DNA of 64,000 nucleotides from contig CAJYLH010000022.1 in the NCBI GenBank assembly GCA_913775525.1, positions 339,400-403,399 on the forward strand, in the 5' to 3' direction. The stretch is from an uncultured Chryseobacterium sp. Lineage in GTDB: Bacteria; Bacteroidota; Bacteroidia; Flavobacteriales; Weeksellaceae. Under the pieces are notes generated by a model. It saw only the letters and a list, made by a program, of their open reading frames with translations. It searched no databases and was not told where the DNA came from. The number at the start of each line of letters is the position of its first letter. The first letter of the stretch is position 1. Shown in pieces: positions 61,709 to 64,000 of the stretch. The translations under genes were made by a program, and so were the position numbers.

Positions 61709-61939
61709 TCAAATAGAATTATCAAATTCAATTATTTTTTCTCCCATTGAAGAATCTAATTCAGCACTATCAATTATGAAATGGGTCAATGTACCCTTTT
61801 TATGTAGTCTGTTACTGAATATGTAAAGCTCTAAAATACGTATCACTTCTTCTAATAATTGATTATTGCCTACTAGCAGATTTCTAGTTAAAAACTGTTT
61901 TAGATCCTCTTTTCTACTATTAAAAATTTCTTCTGTCAT
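61709..61939 (-). CDS. Small hypothetical protein, possible immunity-type
   Basis: The 76-residue acidic and helical protein starts MTEEIFNSRKEDLKQFLTRN and ends LDSSMGEKIIEFDNSI. It has no cysteine and no membrane segment. I do not recognise it. It is the last of a series of small minus-strand genes after RHS fragments, so an immunity-type protein is a guess. It lies 44 bases downstream of the 209-residue gene. Confidence 0.4.
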   Translation of the reverse strand: MTEEIFNSRKEDLKQFLTRNLLVGNNQLLEEVIRILELYIFSNRLHKKGTLTHFIIDSAELDSSMGEKIIEFDNSI

Positions 61940-61983
61940 TTATTTCTTCCATTTTTTACCGCTTACTTAATTAACTATTTAGC

Positions 61984-62613
61984 TTAATCATTTTCACTTA
62001 TTTGAACATTTCCCCTTTTCATCAGGAATCTATGTCCATAAGGTATCGCTAAATACTTTAAAATATCAGGACGAGCAAAAGCAACATGATAAAAGTGTAC
62101 CATTTTTAATGACTTAATATCGCCGTTATAATCATCTGTAATTAAGTACCAACCACTTTCATCTTGAGGTGAATTATATCTGATTCCCTCAACATCTTTT
62201 CCTTCATAAACACCATCTGATATAATTACTGACTGGTTGAAGTTTGGAAAAATTGGAATAAAATTTTGTTGCCAACATATTTCACCTTGTTGCCTAACAA
62301 TTAAAATCGAAGTATCACAACCTTTATTAAAGTCACTTCCGTCAGAATTTATTTCATATAAATCATAGCAATTATCTTCATTTAATCTAAATTGCAAAAG
62401 CCATGAATAATATCCAATATTTTGATTTTCGGAAATGACCGGTTTACGATCTATGATATAATCTATAATGTACTTCATAACATCTATATAGTTTTCTGGT
62501 GGATATTCATGAATTACAATTCTGATTTCTTTATTTATATAAAGATTTAATCCATCTGTTTCAACATAAAGATTGTCTACTACATTTACTTGAGTTCCTT
62601 TGTATGTCATCAT
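61984..62613 (-). CDS. Immunity-like protein of unknown family
   Basis: The 209-residue protein has no signal or membrane segment. The C-terminal half contains DESGWYLITDDYNGD followed by ILKYLAIPYGHRFLMKR, a layout that recalls the SGW and P-x-G-x-x-F pattern of DUF2185/Imm33-type immunity proteins; I am not sure of the family. It lies 15 bases downstream of an RHS fragment on the same strand, the typical place of an immunity gene. AT content is high. Confidence 0.55.
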   Translation of the reverse strand: MMTYKGTQVNVVDNLYVETDGLNLYINKEIRIVIHEYPPENYIDVMKYIIDYIIDRKPVISENQNIGYYSWLLQFRLNEDNCYDLYEINSDGSDFNKGCDTSILIVRQQGEICWQQNFIPIFPNFNQSVIISDGVYEGKDVEGIRYNSPQDESGWYLITDDYNGDIKSLKMVHFYHVAFARPDILKYLAIPYGHRFLMKRGNVQISEND

Positions 62614-62628
62614 AACATCTGCTATTTG

Positions 62629-62844
62629 CTATAAAATACTATCTTTTCCATTACTAAAATTACTACTTCCAGCAGTCGTAGCTGTACATACAAGTTGCCT
62701 AAAACTTCTTCCGTCATAACGGTAATCATACCGCCTTAACACATGATCGGATGCGCTCATCCAGTCCACTTCAGTAATGTTGCTATTGTATTTGGCTTCC
62801 GTGCCGACAGGATTCTGATACCTTGCCTCGTATCCGAATCTCAT
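62629..62844 (-). pseudogene. RHS-repeat protein fragment
   Basis: The 71-residue reading contains ARYQNPVGTEAKYNSNITEVDW and LRRYDYRYDGRS, which is a clear piece of an RHS/YD-repeat shell (the family has NGNIxEVDW and RRYxYxYDxxNRL). The expected NRL is replaced by a divergent tail. Start and end lie in the middle of what would be a repeat, so it is a displaced fragment of a much larger toxin gene. It separates two small immunity-like genes. Confidence 0.65.
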
Positions 62845-62882
62845 CCTATATATCTATCGCTACATTATCCCAATAAACTAAA

Positions 62883-63425
62883 TCATAATATTGAATCTTT
62901 GTCAGTAAGCTTATATTTTTTATAATCTTCTATGACATTTTTTTTATAATTTTCAAATGAACAGGCTAAATAAATAGCATTTAATAGTATTGGTGTACGA
63001 TGTTTTTTCAAATTTAATTTCAAGATCCATTTTTTAAATCCTACTTTTTGGTTTATGTACTGCTGAGGATTATCAATAAATACTTTTAAATGAGGGATAT
63101 TGTTGATGCTACATTCTTCGATATTTAGGATATTCTTCCAATGAATAAAAGGATAATCCAATATATTTACACCATCATTAATTCCTTCGTTATTGATAGT
63201 TAGTACAGCATCTTTTCTAATTAATTTCCTGCCAAATTCGTAAATGCAACAAGATGATAAAATGATACTTATAATACCAATTATAAATATGATTACTGAA
63301 TTTCTATAAATAAAACTAACATATCTACCAGGATTTATTACAGCTATGATCCCTAATCCCAATATTAATAACATAACTAATATGATAGCTATTAATTTCA
63401 AATTGTTTTTTCTTATATTTCTCAT
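62883..63425 (-). CDS. Small membrane protein, STM3941-like immunity candidate
   Basis: The 180-residue protein has two N-terminal membrane helices (LIAIILVMLLILGLGIIAVI; VIIFIIGIISIILSSCCIY), then LTINNEGINDGVNILDYPFIHWKNI, a pattern of the STM3941-type proteins associated with toxin loci. The C-terminal part is basic. It starts 5 bases after the stop of an RHS-like C-terminal fragment, as an immunity gene would. The family match is from memory and moderate. Confidence 0.6.
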   Translation of the reverse strand: MRNIRKNNLKLIAIILVMLLILGLGIIAVINPGRYVSFIYRNSVIIFIIGIISIILSSCCIYEFGRKLIRKDAVLTINNEGINDGVNILDYPFIHWKNILNIEECSINNIPHLKVFIDNPQQYINQKVGFKKWILKLNLKKHRTPILLNAIYLACSFENYKKNVIEDYKKYKLTDKDSIL

Positions 63426-63430
63426 AATAA

Positions 63431-63544
63431 TTACTTATACATATTTTCTACAGATTGCGATGCAATTTCACTATAAATGTATCCAACACCAGCGCCAACT
63501 AAAATTCCTAAAACGGTTCCAGCATCAGGTACTGGAATGAAGAT
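63431..63544 (-). pseudogene. C-terminal fragment of a toxin-like protein
   Basis: The minus strand has an open frame without a start codon that ends at 63431 with PVPDAGTVLGILVGAG, then VGYIYSEIASQ and VENMYK. It is glycine-zipper-like, as in C-terminal ends of some RHS/WapA-type toxins. A stop precedes it at 63545-63547. It lies just upstream of the STM3941-like gene, so it may be the tail of the toxin that gene protects against. Confidence 0.45.
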
Positions 63545-63718
63545 TCATTATTTATACATTTGAAAAATCAAGTTGGTTATTTAGTATTAACTTTTCACAT
63601 TAAAAATGTAAAAGGATAGATTTTTACTCTACCCTTATTGTATTTACCTGCTATCAAAACGTTTGAAAATCAATCATTTATTACAAATAAATTTATATGT
63701 TAATCAAATTCAATATAA

Positions 63719-63931
63719 CTATTTAAACCTTTTCCAATTGTCAATCATAATATTTGTAATTTCATTTACATTAGAAGATAATGCGCTAGTATTTATAACA
63801 AATGGTGTCCCATATTTTTCAGTTCTTGATACAAAAAAATATTTTTGAAGTCCTTTTTCTTTGTTTTTATAATATGAAGTCGTCTTGACTTTTGATAAAA
63901 AGCTGTTGACATTTTGGAATAAAAAAAGGGA
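63719..63931 (-). pseudogene. Truncated open frame, unknown protein tail
   Basis: The minus strand is open from 63931 to the stop at 63719 and reads with normal amino-acid composition (KYGTPFVINTSALSSNVN, EITNIMIDNWKRFK), but has no start codon in its first third. It looks like the C-terminal end of a gene whose front part is missing, possibly cut by the element at the window edge. The product is unknown. Confidence 0.4.
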
Positions 63932-63967
63932 TTAGGAAATTTGTGTCGCTAAACCAAAAAAAATCCC
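63928..63967 (-). other. Inverted repeat near the window edge, possible mobile-element end
   Basis: GGGATT (63928-63933) and AATCCC (63962-63967) form a six-base inverted repeat, with seven T following on the minus strand. It can be a terminator or the edge of an insertion element continuing beyond 64000. The truncated frame beside it favours an element edge, but no transposase is visible. Confidence 0.25.
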
Positions 63968-63989
63968 ATCCCTTGTACAAAGTACTGAG

Positions 63990-63997
63990 CAAAGATA
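63990..63997 (-). promoter_or_regulatory. TATCTTTG element at the window edge
   Basis: The minus strand reads TATCTTTG (TAnnTTTG). No intact gene follows it downstream on that strand within the window. Confidence 0.25.
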
Positions 63998-64000
63998 CAA

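Noticed and set aside
61620-61826. 68-residue plus-strand open frame with a resolvase-like phrase in another frame
   Set aside because: It is antisense to the 76-residue gene and the phrase is too short to support a resolvase.
1-64000. CRISPR arrays, tRNA and rRNA genes
   Set aside because: No direct-repeat array with regular spacers and no tRNA or rRNA-like sequence was seen on reading the gaps.

Overview
The window looks like the chromosome of a Bacteroidota bacterium of the Flavobacteriia, most like Chryseobacterium and relatives. The evidence is a SusC/SusD pair, the bacillithiol enzyme BshC, a GYDIA-type GHMP kinase, the rimP-nusA-infB order, ATP-type PEP carboxykinase, absence of Shine-Dalgarno sequences, and repeated TAnnTTTG promoter -7 elements about 15-25 nt before start codons. 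The genus is inferred from gene content; no rRNA is present.

Layout. 1-2.95 kb: end of a secreted protein gene, a beta-carbonic anhydrase, a frameshifted AraC-type regulator and a DUF2306 membrane protein. 3.0-33.75 kb: a large surface polysaccharide locus, nearly all on the minus strand and read from ugd (33.7 kb) down to a serine-acetyltransferase-like gene (3.0 kb). It encodes nucleotide-sugar enzymes (Ugd, RmlB, RmlA, an RffA-type sugar transaminase), an ABC exporter (Wzm/Wzt with a C-terminal extension), about fourteen glycosyltransferases of many folds, hexapeptide acyltransferases, three methyltransferases, WbqC, an AsnB-type amidotransferase and a beta-propeller protein. Two plus-strand genes (8.0-9.8 kb) interrupt it. 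RmlC and RmlD are absent, so the dTDP sugar is probably a 4-amino-4,6-dideoxyhexose rather than rhamnose. The 22-30 kb part is visibly AT-richer and looks like the strain-variable core.

33.8-38.7 kb: rimP-nusA-infB behind a full consensus promoter and a leader hairpin. 39.0-43.5 kb: an orphan SusC/SusD pair. 43.6-53.2 kb: housekeeping genes (putative porin, bshC, a LysM plus receptor-fold lipoprotein-like protein, fabD, GHMP kinase, pckA, aroQ).

53.3-61.4 kb: metal homeostasis. A Fur-family regulator and a P1B-type Zn/Cd/Pb exporter are followed by an apparently co-directional copper/redox cluster: a small CxGKCYL protein, a YHS-domain lipoprotein, SCO1, an exported superoxide dismutase, a second CxGKCYL paralogue, an MbnP-like lipoprotein, an MbnH-like di-heme enzyme and an outer-membrane beta-barrel protein beginning with a CxxCxC motif. 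This is the most interesting system in the window: it resembles the MbnP/MbnH copper pair known from methanobactin operons, without any methanobactin gene, and joined to small proteins of unknown function.

61.5-64 kb: an AT-rich accessory tail on the minus strand with fragments of an RHS-type polymorphic toxin and several small immunity-like genes, ending in a possible mobile-element edge.
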